Shown here: positions 1 through 11,533 of the stretch, piece by piece | Layout of the letters: every line of letters begins with the position of its first letter | Position numbering within the stretch: position 1 is the first letter of the stretch | Origin: Canna indica | Lineage: Eukaryota; Streptophyta; Magnoliopsida; Zingiberales; Cannaceae | Assembly (NCBI GenBank): GCA_034359265.1 | Contig: CP136890.1 | Span: 70,619,501 to 70,683,500, forward strand | Length of the DNA: 64,000 bases | Direction: 5' to 3' | Made by a program: the position numbers and the translations under genes | The notes under the pieces: model-generated | What the model saw: the letters and a program-made list of their open reading frames with translations, nothing else | Databases searched by the model: none | What the model was told of the DNA's origin: nothing

Positions 1-869
1 ACCGAGCGGCGAGGTCGAGATGGTATCCCCCCGCCGAACGGCGGTCGCGATCCGCCGACAATCGGCGCCGCTTGTGGCCGCCACCCTGTGAACACGCGAC
101 CATGAAGCAAAAGCAGCAACCTTGCATCAGCTGCTCGCCCGACAAGGTCACGGAGGCCCTGCACGCGAGGCAGTGACGCCTCGTCGGGAGCCACTGCTCA
201 CCGCGGTTAGCACCGGGCCACGACACAGCAAGGTGACGCCGCATCAGATGCTGCAACCTGGCGGATTCACCAAGACGCAGCAGCACTGCTTGCTTCCACC
301 AAATCGACCTGATCTGAGATCCAGGCATCGTCGGCCTGATCTGCCGCCCACACAACCATCGACGACCAGAATGGCTACAAACCTTGGCTGCCAGCAACCG
401 CACAACAACAAATCGACAAAACTAAGTTGGATTCAACAAAAAAAAAGACAGTACAATCCATGGAAGAAATTCTAGGAAATATACAGAAGCTTCATGTCAA
501 ATTGCAACGATTCAAAACCACGACAAAAATACTCGATCGCGATCTCATCCCAACATATTCAACTACCCTAAACGAAGGACAAGAAACAGAGAAAAGAATC
601 CTACCTCGAATCGCTCCGATCATCGGCCGTTCCCTCTCCGATAGACCAACCTCTTCCCACGGGGGCTATCATAATCAATTTGATAGCCACGACTGCCACC
701 TCTCCCATCAAGGACCTAATCAATCTAGGTTTTTAATCCGATTTGAGCATTTTATTTAAAAACCCTTCACTTACATAAATTTACCAAAATACCCCTAACT
801 CATAAATAAATTCCGAAAATTTCCAAAATAGTCTAGAAAAATAATTATTCAAATTTTTGGGGTGTAACA
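1..869 (-). repeat. LTR-like end of a retroelement entering from the left edge
   Basis: Read on the minus strand, this stretch starts at 869 with TGTTACACCCC, a start typical of plant Ty3/gypsy LTRs, then runs through AT-rich and later GC-rich sequence to the window edge. No gag or pol homology is visible and the reading frames here look random. It abuts the reversed gypsy-type LTR that continues at 870, so it probably inserted into that LTR. The other end is outside the window, so neither TSD nor type can be confirmed. Confidence 0.4.
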
Positions 870-894
870 GAACCTAAATTGGTAAGCAATCCAA

Positions 895-1275
895 CACTAC
901 TAGAAAAATGGGCATCAGCAACGGCTGATGCCGTTGCTGAACCGTTGCTGAAGAGAATCAGCAACGGCCGAGCCGTTGCAAAAGAGCCGTGACAGAAAGT
1001 CGCGTTGCTGATAACTTAGCAACGGATCAGCAACGGCCGTTATCAGCAACGGCCGCCCGGGCCGTCGCTAAAAATATTATCAGCAACGGTTTTGCCACGG
1101 ACCCGGAGCCGTTGCTGATAACATTAATAGCAACGGCCGCTGAGTCCGTAGCAACGCCGTTAGTAAAAGACTGTCGCTAAGCCGTTGCTGTAGGTCATCA
1201 GCAACGACTTTCGATACACTTTTAGCAACGGCTTTCCCACGGATGGCCGTGGGAAAGCCGTTGCTGATGATGTGG
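895..1275. repeat. CACTA left subterminal repeat array
   Basis: CAGCAACGG and its complement CCGTTGCTG recur about fifteen times, often as head-to-head pairs that can form small hairpins, for example around 1228-1268. The same motif fills the other end of the element. In En/Spm such arrays are transposase-binding sites; that role is inferred here. Confidence 0.85.
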
Positions 1276-1548
1276 ACCTGGGGACAGAAACATTTAAAAT
1301 TTCTAATTTTCATTGATACATTGATACATTATCTGATACATAACTCACACACCCATACTCTCATACACACATTCATTCACATCACAAACACACCAAGATA
1401 TACATCAAAACAATTATATTTATATTGATAATTATCCACGATAGTATAAAAACAATTCAAATGCAAAATTGAAGTATCAATATCCAAACAAAATAAGTTA
1501 AACAAATTCAATATCTCAGTAACAAGTTCAATATCCAAACAAAAAATC

Positions 1549-3064
1549 TCACGATGACGATGGAGGATGGTCTGGATCATATGGCGGGGTCTGGAGTGCT
1601 TGAGTGTACACCGGCGTGGACTGACTCGAGGACGATGGATTAGATGATGCCGAAGAGATGCCTGCTGCGGGATGACCTGACATGTTGCGTAGCATAGCAT
1701 GCATCTCCTCCATCATCTGACTCTGACGCGCGACCGTCTCCTCTAGAGTCCTTATTCTGCTACTATGATCATAACTGGATCTAGAGGTGGACAGCCGCTC
1801 ACCAGCGACCGGAGGGGTCGGTGCCCCAAGTGGCCCTAGCACGGCTCGCGCATGACCACTATCTGCGAAGCCATATACGCGGCCATGGTCCCAGCCACCT
1901 GCGGCCTCGACCCACGATGCTGCGTCAAAGTCCTCGGGGGTACCCCCGCGCTGCACCACCGTCTGGCTGTAGGTCTCCTACTCGAGTTTAATTTTTTGTT
2001 TAATATTTATCATAAAACTTAAATTATAAATATATAATGAATAACTTAAATAAATATTAATTACCATAATGTATGCAGCGCGGTTGTGGATGTACTCCCC
2101 CGTCCCATGTGCTCGACGGTGAGTCCGCTCAAACACCGCCATCGGGGAGGGTCGCTGGACACTCCCGTCATCCGACACCGTCGTCTACATTTACAAAACA
2201 AATACATTAATTAGTACACATAATAACAAATAAAATATATAATTAAACGATATACTTACCATACGGTTGGCGTGCACTGCAAATGCAACAGAGCCGCCGG
2301 TGTGACGCGCTGCTCCCCCCGACATGCGATTTCTAGCCGCATTCCGAGAAACCTCCTGCCATCGATCCGTCGACCATATCCCCACGAGCTGGTCCCATAT
2401 ATCCGGAGTAATCCAACCGGGGCCGTATCCCCGAGTCTCCGCGATGTTAGTGGTCCCAGCTCGGGCCATCGCTTGGGACCGAGCCTGCCCCAGCTGCCCG
2501 TTGTACCTTGCCCGGGAAATAGACTCCCAGGCAGCGTAAATGAAGGGCCTCTGGTCCTCGGCCCATGTATAGCGAGCCTGCAAAATAATAATATCAGTAC
2601 CAATATTAATATATCATCATGCATGTAAAAAAAAAAATACGTGCCTCAAACTCGCGCCATAACATGTCGACGTGCTCGCTAGGCACGTGAGACCACGTAG
2701 GCCATGCCCCGTGCATGTATCGTCGAATAGTAGAAGAAATGCTCCTCGGCACTTCTTCTTGCTCGAACCTGCACAACAAAAATAAATTTTAATATTATAT
2801 TATGATATAATGAATTTGTAATGATTCATAATTCATGATATATTACCGCTCCCCAATCACGCTAATCAATCTACGTGACTCTGTGGCTGGTGGAGGCTGC
2901 CACCTGTTCGGCCCGCGTGGCCGCCTGCGTCTGGATGTACTAGCCTCAGCAGTATCATCCTCATGAGGATCAGCAACAGGACGATCAGCAGCATGAGTAA
3001 GTGCTGGAGTCTCACCGATCGGAGACTCCGAAGCTCTCCTGCGTCGATAACCACGACCAGACAT
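1549..3064 (-). CDS. CACTA accessory protein, Transposase_24 (Ptta/En/Spm) type, five exons
   Basis: A five-exon gene can be read on the minus strand: 3064-2847, 2768-2645, 2577-2260, 2184-2065 and 1977-1549, giving 403 codons including the stop. The N-terminus is basic and low complexity (residues 1-70). The middle, with WPTWSHVP, ARYTWAEDQRPF and GWITPDIWDQLVGIW, matches the plant Ptta/En/Spm transposase family found beside TNP2 in many CACTA elements. The C-terminus holds a short predicted coiled coil (RIRTLEETVARQSQMMEEMH) and a Ser/Pro/Gln-rich tail. Introns 1, 3 and 4 are GT-AG. Intron 2 keeps the frame only with a GC donor (GAG then GCACGT). It lies 75 bp after the transposase on the same strand. 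In En/Spm the accessory protein binds subterminal repeats; the same is inferred here. Confidence 0.72.
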
Positions 3065-3139
3065 ATCTGTCGAACATACATATAATCAGATTATTGTATA
3101 AATAGTAGAGATATATTTAATAAAATATATACTTTACAA

Positions 3140-6100
3140 TTATTCCTCGTCATCTGAATAATAGTCTTCGAATTCTTCTTCTTCCTCTTCTTCCTCTTCT
3201 TCATCTTCTTCATCTCCAGCTTCCTCAATTTCATGATCGTCATCATCAGCATATTCAACTTCTAATTGAATTGACGTTGTGTCTGCATCCTCGAGTATTG
3301 GAATAATACGATCCACAGCAGGAAGATCATCTTCTTGATAGAAACCAGGAGGATCATTTTCTCCTACTATCGGATCAATTTTTCCTCTACCTTTTGTCTT
3401 ACAGACTACACGCCAATCCGCTCTATCTTTATTTCGAGCCGGATACTTCGCGTAATATACTTGTTCGGCTTGTGATGCCAATATAAAAGGCTCATTTGCT
3501 GCCAATTTCGATTTGTAATTAACCTCAACAAGTTTGTATTTTGGATGAACTTTCATGCCCCTTTCTGTTGTATCGAACCAATGACATCTAAATAGGATCA
3601 CTGATTTCAAGCCGAAGTAGTGCAACTCTATCACTTCTTCCACCAGTCCATAAAAATCCATATCACATTCAACATAGGTTATCCCTTTCATGCAGACCCC
3701 AGCATTCATCGTCTTTTTTGTAGATGAATATTCAAGTGTGTGAAATTTGTACCCGTTAACAAAATATCCGCTATAGCACAACACAAGTCGCGACGGTCCA
3801 CTAACAAACTCAAATATTCTTTCATCTATTTCAGCTCTGTGATCTTTGCTGTAAGTCTGAATCCAAGTAGGGAAATCACGATTCCGTAATGTCTCCAATT
3901 CTTGATCGTTGTGAATAGAGTATTTTTGCACCATCTCAATGTCAAATATTTCAATGAATTGTTCAATCTCTGGACAATTGAGTAATACATACAAGTGCGC
4001 CAAATGATACTCTTCATCGCTTAAGTGTCGAGATGGACGAGAACCAAAAGCACGACCAGAGTGACAAAATATATTTAAACGTCCATCTGAATGTCGAACA
4101 CCCCCGTCGTCATTACGTGGAAGACGATCAAATCTTGTCTGTACTGTCGATTCAAAGTAAAATGAGCAGAATGTTGAAATTTCTTGGATGATATACGATT
4201 CAGATATTGATCCTTCAACAGCTGCGGTGTTCTTTACTTTTTTCTTCAGACGATTCATGTATCTTTCAAATAAGTACATCCAACGATATTGAACGGGGCC
4301 ACCAACTCGTGCCTCGTATGCCAAGTGTATCGGTAGATGCTCCATCGAGTCAAAAAATGCAGGAGGGAAAAACTGCTCCAGCTTGCATATGATTTCAACA
4401 ATATTATTTTCAAGTGTTGACATATCTTCGACTCGAAGGACATTTGCACAGATGCTTCTAAAAAACATACTTAATTCAGTCAACGGACCCCAAATATTAT
4501 CAGGTAGAAGATCTCGAAATGCGATCGGAAGTAATCTCTGCATGAATACATGACAATCATGGCTCTTCATCCCTGATATTTTGCAATCATCGGCGTTCAC
4601 ACATCGAGATAAGTTTGAAGCATATCCATCGGGTAATCTGAGTTCTTTTACCCATTGACAAACATCTTTGATCTGTTGTTTATTTAACACATATAGGGCC
4701 TTCGGTTTCAGATATCGTCCGTTGACCTCTTGTAACTCCAACTCTGGTCTTTTACAAAGTATTTTCAGATCATGTCGGGCTTTGACATTATCTTTAGTTT
4801 TTCCAGAAATATCCATCACAGTGTTGAAAATATTATCAAACACATTTTTTTCAATGTGCATGACATCTAAATTATGTCGAATCAATAATGAACTCCAATA
4901 GGGCAATTCCTAAAAGATACTTTTTTTCACCCAGTTGTGTGTTTGGCCAAAACCTGACACTCTTTCATTGCGACCAAATACTATATCTGGAAGTGCTGAA
5001 ACACGTGCTAACATTTGTTCACCAGACAACATCGGTGGTGGCCCATCTCTTTCGACTCTGCCCTTAGTAAATTTATTACGATTCCTTCGATACTGGTGAT
5101 TAACCAGTAGGAATCGACGATGACAATCAAAGAATGAGATTTTTCGTCCGTTCTGAAGACTGATTGATTTAGAGTGTTCCATACAATACGGACAAGAGAG
5201 TCGGCCGTGAGTGCTCCTACCCGACAACATGCCGTACGCGGGGAAATCATTGATTGTCCACAAGACCGCGGTCTTTAAATTGAAGTTTTGCTTCCGATGA
5301 CAATCATAAGTGACAGCTCCCTCAGTCCACAATGTTTTCAATTCATCTATCAAGGGTCTGAGAAATATGTCAATTTCTTTTCGCGGACCCTTAGGACCCG
5401 GAATAATCATCGAAAGATAAATAAATTCATCTTTCATGCACATTGACGGTGGCAAATTATAAACTGTCAGCAGCACTGGCCAAACTGAATAAGGAGTTGC
5501 AGAATGTCCAAACGGATTAAAACCATCTGTGCACAATCCCAATCTGATATTTCTAGTATCCCTAGCAAATGAAGGATAACATGTATCCAAATGTTTCCAT
5601 GCTTCACTGTCAGATGGATGAGTCATTACTATATCATCACGACTTCTTGCATGCCAACTCATGTAGGGGTCTGTCTTTTCCGACATGAATAACTTTTGAA
5701 GCCTCGGTGTTAGTGGAAAATACCGAAGCACCTTAAACGGGATATTTTTCTGTCGGACCGATTTCTTCTCCTTGTAACGAGGGTGTTGACATACAGGGCA
5801 TTTATCCAACTGCACATTTTCTTTATAATATAAAATGCAGTTATTTTGGCACGCGTGTATTTTTTCGTACCCAAGCCCCAATTTTCTCATTAGCTTTTTA
5901 GTCTTATAAAAAGTAGGCTCAAACTTGTTATCAGTAGGCAGCATTCCATTAATCAATCCAGCAATCCGATCATACGCAACTCCGCTGATATTACAATCGG
6001 CCTTGATGCTTAAGAGCTGTGTCATTGCTGAAAACCTAGTGTATTTAGGACAATTCTCATACAAAGGTTCATCGGCAGCTTTCAACATCTCGTAAAATTC

Positions 6101-6628
6101 TGCAGCTTCTTTATTCGGTAATTCAATCTCTACCGCAGCCCCTACTTCTGTGATATCAACCGCTGTAGTATCTGGTGGGACTGATGTCTGAAGAACTGGC
6201 CGATCAACATTATCATTCAGGCGGAATTGACCCCCAAGACTATCAAGTATCATAGTTCTATAGGGATTACATTGACCGGATGAAGAAGCACCAGCAGAGG
6301 AAGATTCACCATATGTCTGAACGACAGGATTGCTCGACGTCCCGACTTCGCGTGACTCCCCGTGAGAAGTCCATAGAAAATATCTCGGTGCAAATCCTTT
6401 GGTATATAGATGCAGAGTGACAGTCTCCCGATCCAAAAATCGTCCATTTGAACAAATGCGGCACGGACATCGGATTTGATCACCCATGCTAACGAAATTC
6501 CGATTCGAATAGGCGAAATTTAGGAAGTACGTTACGCCTAATCGAAACTCATTCGTTAAAGCTCCACGATCAAGACGTCGGTACATCCAACTTCGATCAG
6601 CCGACATGATTCTGTCAATTAATGACAA
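3140..6628 (-). pseudogene. TNP2-type CACTA transposase, one in-frame stop
   Basis: One continuous minus-strand frame of 1163 codons carries a complete TNP2 architecture, broken by a single TAG at 4912-4910. Residues about 1-90 look like the transposase-associated zinc-binding domain (CPCRICSNGRF). About 190-570 is the Transposase_21 core, with CPVCQHPRYKEKK, MSWHARSRDD, LGLCTDGFNPFG and CPYCMEHSK. After the stop the frame continues with NLDVMHIEKNVFDNI, then the DUF4218-like (SHDCHVFMQRLLP) and DUF4216-like regions, and an acidic Asp/Glu tail. The stop falls just before the metal-site DVMHIEKN block, so an unsuppressed product would lack half the enzyme. No intron boundary was found that would remove it. 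Everything else is intact, so inactivation looks recent, or the stop is read through or is a base error. Confidence 0.9.
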
Positions 6629-6649
6629 TTTCTTTGGTTAATGTCTTTA

Positions 6650-6895
6650 GGTGAGATTGTCCTATTCCATTCGGGATTTATGTTATTCGTACTGCACTTA
6701 CGTTTTTATTTTAACTGTTAACTAATTATTCTAAATTTCGACAGCATCTCCCTACAGTTCTCCGAATACGCATATCATCTGGGCGCGTATCGGAGAACAA
6801 GAGAGATGTTGCCGAAATTTAGAATAATTAGTTAACAGTTAAAATAAAAACGTAAGTGCAGTACAAATAACTATATTCCCAAATTGTCCAATCAG
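6650..6895. repeat. Long inverted repeat (foldback) upstream of the CACTA transposase
   Basis: Two arms of roughly 100 bp face each other around a short loop near 6770-6790. The inner parts, from GTACTGCACTTACG through TTAACTGTTAACTAATTATTC to the CTCCGAATACGC/GCGCGTATCGGAG tips, are nearly perfectly complementary; the outer parts are more diverged. It starts about 20 bp upstream of the transposase ATG, so it lies in its promoter or 5' leader. It may be a nested palindromic MITE or part of the transcript. Confidence 0.8.
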
Positions 6896-7078
6896 GGACA
6901 ATTCAAGAATTGTACGTCGTATAAAAGATCATCTACTTCTTTTACACGAACATACAATTCCCGAACGGATCTAAGGTTTTGCTAAATCATATCCGATCGT
7001 CGATGCGTACGTGAAACATATCAACTCGTCGGAGGATGATTATTTTCTAAATGTTTCGAGACAGTTCGAGTCCATATT

Positions 7079-7311
7079 GGACGATTTCGGCGCGCGTCCG
7101 AAGTGGACGATTCCGGCGCGAGTCCGAAGTGGACGATTCCGGCGCGAGTCCGAATTGGACGATTCCGGCGCGCGTCCGAAGTGGACGATTCCGGCGCGAG
7201 TCCGAATTGGACGATACCGGCGCGCGTCCGAAGTGGACGATACGGGCGCGCGTCCGAAGTGGACGATTCCGGCGCGCGTCCGAAGTGGACGATTCCGGCG
7301 CGCGTCCGAAA
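7079..7311. repeat. 26-bp minisatellite, about nine copies
   Basis: A GC-rich unit, GGACGATTCCGGCGCGAGTC plus CGAAGT, is repeated head to tail about nine times with variants at a few positions (GAG/GCG, AAGT/AATT, TTCC/TACC/TACG). Because 26 is not a multiple of three, three overlapping open frames appear here with a 26-residue protein period. These are an effect of the repeat and not genes. It lies on the 5' side of the transposase. Confidence 0.95.
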
Positions 7312-7379
7312 TTAATCTAACAAATTAAATAATTAATCTAAACAATTAATTAACAATTATTAAATAATTAATTAACAAA

Positions 7380-7780
7380 TATAAAATAATATAAACTATA
7401 TATATATATTATAAATTCCGGCGCCGGAGTCCACCCTCCGGCGCCGGCGTACAGTGGCCGGACACACTGTCCGGCCACTGCAGAAGGTCCGGCGGCGGCC
7501 ATCGGCCGACCGCCGCCGGCCGAAACCCTAGAAATAGGGTTTCGGTCGGGTGATTTCCGCCGGCCGCAGGGAAGAGACGGCAGCAGGGAAGAGACTTACC
7601 TGAACAAGTCGGCAGCAGCGGTCGGCCTCGTCGGCCTCGTCGGCGTCGGCAGCAGCGGCAGCGGCGGCGAGTGGCGTCGGCAGCAGCGGCAGCGGCGGCG
7701 AGTGGCGTCGGCAGGAGCGGCGGCGGCAGCAGCGAGCAGCGGGAGGAAGAAGAGTCGGGCGCGAGAGCGTGCCCTATATA
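7380..7780. other. GC-rich CpG-dense block at the 5' end of the CACTA
   Basis: This stretch is far richer in C and G than its neighbours. It holds a palindrome around 7490-7550 (GGCCGAAACCCTAGAAATAG and its complement) and a GGCAGCAGCGGCAGCGGCGG direct repeat at about 7640-7700. Its place between the right subterminal repeats and the leftward-transcribed genes suggests promoter or leader sequence. No TATA box or protein can be assigned with confidence. Confidence 0.4.
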
Positions 7781-7784
7781 AACT

Positions 7785-8088
7785 TATCAGCAACGGCTCA
7801 CTCGCCCGTTAGAACGCCGTTGCTGATAAGTTATTATCAGCAACGGCTCACTTATCCGTTAGCAAGCCGTTGCTGAATATTAAAAAAACAGCAACGGCTC
7901 GCCTTTCCGTCCGAAAGCCGTTGCTTATAATTAAAATAATCAGCAACGGCTCGGTTTTCCGTTAGAACACCGTTGCAGATACAGTTTTCTGCAACGGCTC
8001 GAGCGGCCGTAAGAATGCCGTTGCAAATAGCAACGGCTTGAGCGGCCGTCGCTGATAGCCGTTGCTGAAGACGAAGTTTCTAGTAGTG
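7785..8088. repeat. CACTA right subterminal repeat array
   Basis: CAGCAACGGCT and CCGTTGCTG motifs alternate in inverted pairs separated by short AT-rich spacers, mirroring the left end of the element. The outermost copy runs into the TIR ending at 8088. Confidence 0.85.
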
Positions 8089-9053
8089 CAAGACATAGAT
8101 CTCAAAGATAACCAAGAATCCTCTCTTAGGCATTTCATCAATCACCTCGAGGGCGACCCAGTTCCTCCTTGGCCGAGCACCCCTAGGGTAACCCTAGGGT
8201 TGTCGAGCCCCATAGGAGGGGGGTCTTTGGCCTCCTATTCCATGGCAACAAGACAAGCGGCAAGAACTCGAGATCTGATGGAAAAAAACAACAAGAAGAA
8301 CATCTTGATTTCAAGCACGGCTCAAGAACACGAAAGAAAACCCGAGGAAAGGAGGCATAAAACCACTCACATGATTTAGGAAGAGGAAATCAAGGAAATT
8401 TCCAATCGGCGGCCTCCGAATCCGGCCTCAAAGGGGGCAGCGGTGGCTCAGCTCTACAAGGGGGAAGGGGTGGCAGCTCCACCAAGCCGACGGCTCGGCT
8501 TCCAAAGGGGAGAATAAGAGAGAGGGAAGAAGGGCTCGGCCAAGCTCTTCTCCTCGACGGCTGGCTTCAAAGGAAGGGGGAGAAGGGGCGGCTCGGAGGT
8601 TGGTGCTTGAGGGCGGCGGCTCCAAGGAAGAGGAAAAGGGGAGAGGGGCGACTGCTCTCTCCACTTGGCTGGTGCGGCTCCAATAGGGAGCCGCCTAGCC
8701 TTAGGGGGGGATTTTATAATCCCCTCCAATTGCTTCCTATTCACACCCTAACCCTCACTCACACCAACCCGGATCCGCAACCCGCTAACCCAAACTAACC
8801 CCATGCTAAATACAAGCATCACTTATATACGCACCCATATACAACACAATTTAATAAATCAAGCACACACAATCGAATAATTAAATAAATTTATCTTCGC
8901 AGGAAAAGAAATCGTATAATTCATATTCCTACTTACCCGAGCTCCCGAGCTCGCACTGGACCATGAGTCGATTCGGCTCGACCTCGGACTAGCCTGCTAG
9001 GCTGACAATCACAAACAATAACAGAAATAAATAATAATATCTAGGATATTACA
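8089..9053 (-). mobile_element. Gypsy-type LTR (reversed), split by the CACTA
   Basis: On the minus strand this reads TGTAATATCCTAGATATT from 9053 and continues with the same start seen in the gypsy LTR at 25973: the GCGAGCTCGGGAGCTCGGGT block near 8940 and a GC-rich stretch ending in GGAGCCGC-type repeats at 8400-8740. It therefore belongs to a related family. The interior differs from the 25973 copy beyond about 600 bp. Sequence at 870-894 is probably its continuation on the far side of the CACTA. At 9054 it joins the gag region of the Sirevirus-like element. The far end is cut by the repeat at 1-869. Confidence 0.72.
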
Positions 9054-10223
9054 AGTGAAGCCCATGATCTATCAAGCATGTCCCTTGATACTTTAATGGG
9101 AAAACTGAAGACTTATGAGTTGGAGTTGTTTGAAAAATATTCATACAAAGATTAAAAAAAAATCTTGCGTTCAGAGCTACTGAAGATGAATGTTCAGAGG
9201 ATGAGATGGATGCAGTCTTTGCCTTAGTGACAAAGAATTTCAAGAGATTTTTTTAAACAAAAAATAAGTAATTCCAACCCACTGGTTCTAAACGTTCAAA
9301 TTCCAAATACACTATGGGCAAAACCAAAAGATGTCAGTCATCAACTCCCAAAAATGACTTGAAGCAAAAATATTAAAGTGTAAAATGCTTTGAATGTGAA
9401 GTATATGGCTATGTCAAATCCGAGTGTCCAAATTTTAAAAAAAATTAAAGAAATCATTCACAATAACTTGGAGTGATGATGAAGAAGAAGAAGACTCTGT
9501 TGAATCTGAGAAATTTACCAGCAATTTTGTTGCCTTCACAACAAGCATTGGTGAGCCAGTCAAAACACCAAACAGTACAGATGTAGAGGATGATGATAAT
9601 ACAGATCAATGTGCCCAAGATTTTAAAGATGCCTACCAACAGATGTTTGATAAATGGGTAGAAGTGGTTAAGCTGAACAAGTCACTAAGAGATCAAAACA
9701 AACGCCTAATTCAACGGAAGGAAGAGCTTGAGTTAAAAATTGAATCAATTCAAATTCGGATCAAAGAAAGGAAAAATTGTGAGGCCATATTTGCTGATGA
9801 ACTAAAGGAGATAAAGGAGGCAAGAATGATGAACTCGAGTAACACACTGAATGAAATTTTGAGTGTAGGAAAATATTATCCAAATCATAGTGGGCTTGGA
9901 TATACTGGACCATCTCAGTTGAAGCCTCAATCGAAACTGTCTATCCAACTGAAGTTTGTCCAAAGTGATTCTTCAAGCCATCCACATACTACTGCTAGAA
10001 AACAAATGAGATGGAACATAAGAGTGCTAGTGTGTCACTATTGTAGACTCAAAGGACATACAAGGGTAAATTACTCCAAAATGTACAATGATCTGATAAA
10101 AATGAGATATGTGAAACAAACGAATTATAAAGTGAAGCAAATTTGGGTAAGAAATATTGATCTCATGTGCCAAGTTGCTTTCATGTCTAAAACAACTTCC
10201 TCTCTAGATTCATGATATTTTGA
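9054..10223 (+). pseudogene. Sirevirus-like gag remnant
   Basis: The first part reads like Sirevirus gag (SLDTLMGKLKTYELELFEKY), then a degenerate zinc knuckle (CFECEVYGYVKSECPNF). A heptad-rich coiled coil follows in the open frame 9643-10215 (VKLNKSLRDQNKRLIQRKEE), and a second knuckle (CHYCRLKGHTRVNY) lies near residue 126 of that frame. Frameshifts near 9250 and 9440 and a stop at 9376 break it. In such elements gag forms the virus-like particle; this copy cannot do so intact. Confidence 0.75.
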
Positions 10224-11533
10224 CAATGGATGTTTACAGCATATGACTGGTAACCAAGACAATTTGAAAGATGTTCAAAAATATAAGAATGCCACAGTAA
10301 CCTTTGGTGATGGTGGTCATGGCCATGTTATAGGGATTGGTTCACTTGATGTTCTAGAAATACTAAATCTGAAAAATGTCTTATTGGTAGAAGGACTTAA
10401 AGCAAACCTAGTGAGTATAGTCAATTGTGTGATAAGAATTTAAGTGTTGGTAGAAGGACTATAAGGTCTATGATGATGATGGAGATTGCATTCTTGAGGG
10501 AAACAGATCAAACGACGACTGCTATAAAGTAACACTTTCGTCAGTCTGCTTCACAACTACTCCATTCGACATCAATATTTGAAATTGTAGATTGGGTCAT
10601 GTAAATTATAGAGATCTCAAGAAAATTGTAAATGGTGAAGCGGTCAGAGGAATCCCAAAATTATCAAGAGAACCAGAAGTTGTTTGTGGTCCGTGTCAAG
10701 AAGGTAAACAAATAAGACAGTCTCACAAACAGTTGCAACCGACTACAACTTCGAGATCCCTAGAGTTGCTTCACTTAGATCTCGTTGGTCCAATGCAAGT
10801 TGAAAGTCTTGGAGGTAAAAAAGTGTTCGTATGTGTTGATGATTTCTCACGTTTTACCTGGACAGATTTTTTACGCGAGAAGTATAATGGCTTCAGCGTT
10901 TTTAAGAGGCTGTGTTTGAGGCTGCAAAATGAAAAAGGACTTCAAATCACGAAGGTAATCAGAATAAGAAGTGATCATGGCAGAGAGTTTGAGAATTGCT
11001 CCTTTTTAGAATTCTATGATGAAAGTGGGATACTACATGAATTCTCGGCTCCAAAGATCCCACAGTAAAATGGTGTGGTCAAAAGAAAGAATCGAATAAT
11101 TCAAGAGATGGCTCATGTTATGCTTAATGCTAGAAATGTATTTGAGCGATTTTGGGCAGAAGCAATAAATACAACATGTTACACAATAAACTGGGTTTAT
11201 CTTCGACTAGGGACTATTCAAACTCCATATGAATTTTGGAAGGGAAGAAAGCCGAATCTCACTTATTTTCATGTGTTTGGCAGTCGATGATATGTTCTTA
11301 ATGATCGAGAGTATCTTGGGAAAATGCAGAGTAAAGTGATGAAGCAATATTTTTGGGATATTTCACAAACAGTAAAGCTTATCGAGTGTACAACAAAAAG
11401 AACACAAGTTGTAATGGAATCAGCAAATGTGATGGTTGATGACTCTCCAAACATTCAAGTTCAAACAACTGATGAAAAGGGAGAAACCACTGCCAGTCAG
11501 AACATAGCCAAGTCTATTGATCAAGCAGTTTGA
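10224..11533 (+). pseudogene. Copia protease and integrase remnant (Sirevirus-like element)
   Basis: The protease region has the copia pattern DNGCLQHMTG near 10225, and a GDGGHGHVIGIG-like stretch follows. After a gap, integrase begins with GHVNYRDLKKI and the zinc-binding CGPCQEGK. The catalytic core follows (LHLDLVGPMQVESLGGKKVF, DDFSRFTW, RSDHGREFEN), then EFWKGRKPNLTYFHVFGSR. Stops and shifts occur near 10440, 10590, 11068 and 11290. Confidence 0.82.

Larger units (their letters stand above)
895..8088 (-). mobile_element. CACTA (En/Spm) DNA transposon, nearly complete, 7194 bp
   Basis: The element begins CACTACTAGAAA and ends TTTCTAGTAGTG, perfect 12-bp terminal inverted repeats, flanked by the 3-bp target duplication CAA (892-894 and 8089-8091). 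CACTA elements make 3-bp duplications. Both ends carry clustered subterminal copies of a CAGCAACGG motif, the kind of array that En/Spm transposase proteins bind. Inside, both on the minus strand, are a TNP2-type transposase (6628-3140) and a downstream Transposase_24-type gene (3064-1549). A GC-rich block, a 26-bp minisatellite and a long hairpin lie upstream of the transposase. The only clear coding defect is one in-frame stop in the transposase. The host site is a reversed gypsy-type LTR. Confidence 0.95.

Noticed and set aside
7079..7311. CRISPR-like array
   Set aside because: The units are contiguous with no spacers, and the window is a plant nuclear genome.
7011..7328. Three overlapping open frames encoding 26-residue repeats
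   Set aside because: They arise because a 26-bp DNA repeat without stops is open in every forward frame; this is a minisatellite, not a repeat protein.
8428..8798. Pro/Ser/Arg-rich frames in the GC-rich stretch
   Set aside because: They fall in the reversed gypsy-type LTR, and a similar block occurs in the LTR at 26279-26657; composition, not coding, keeps them open.
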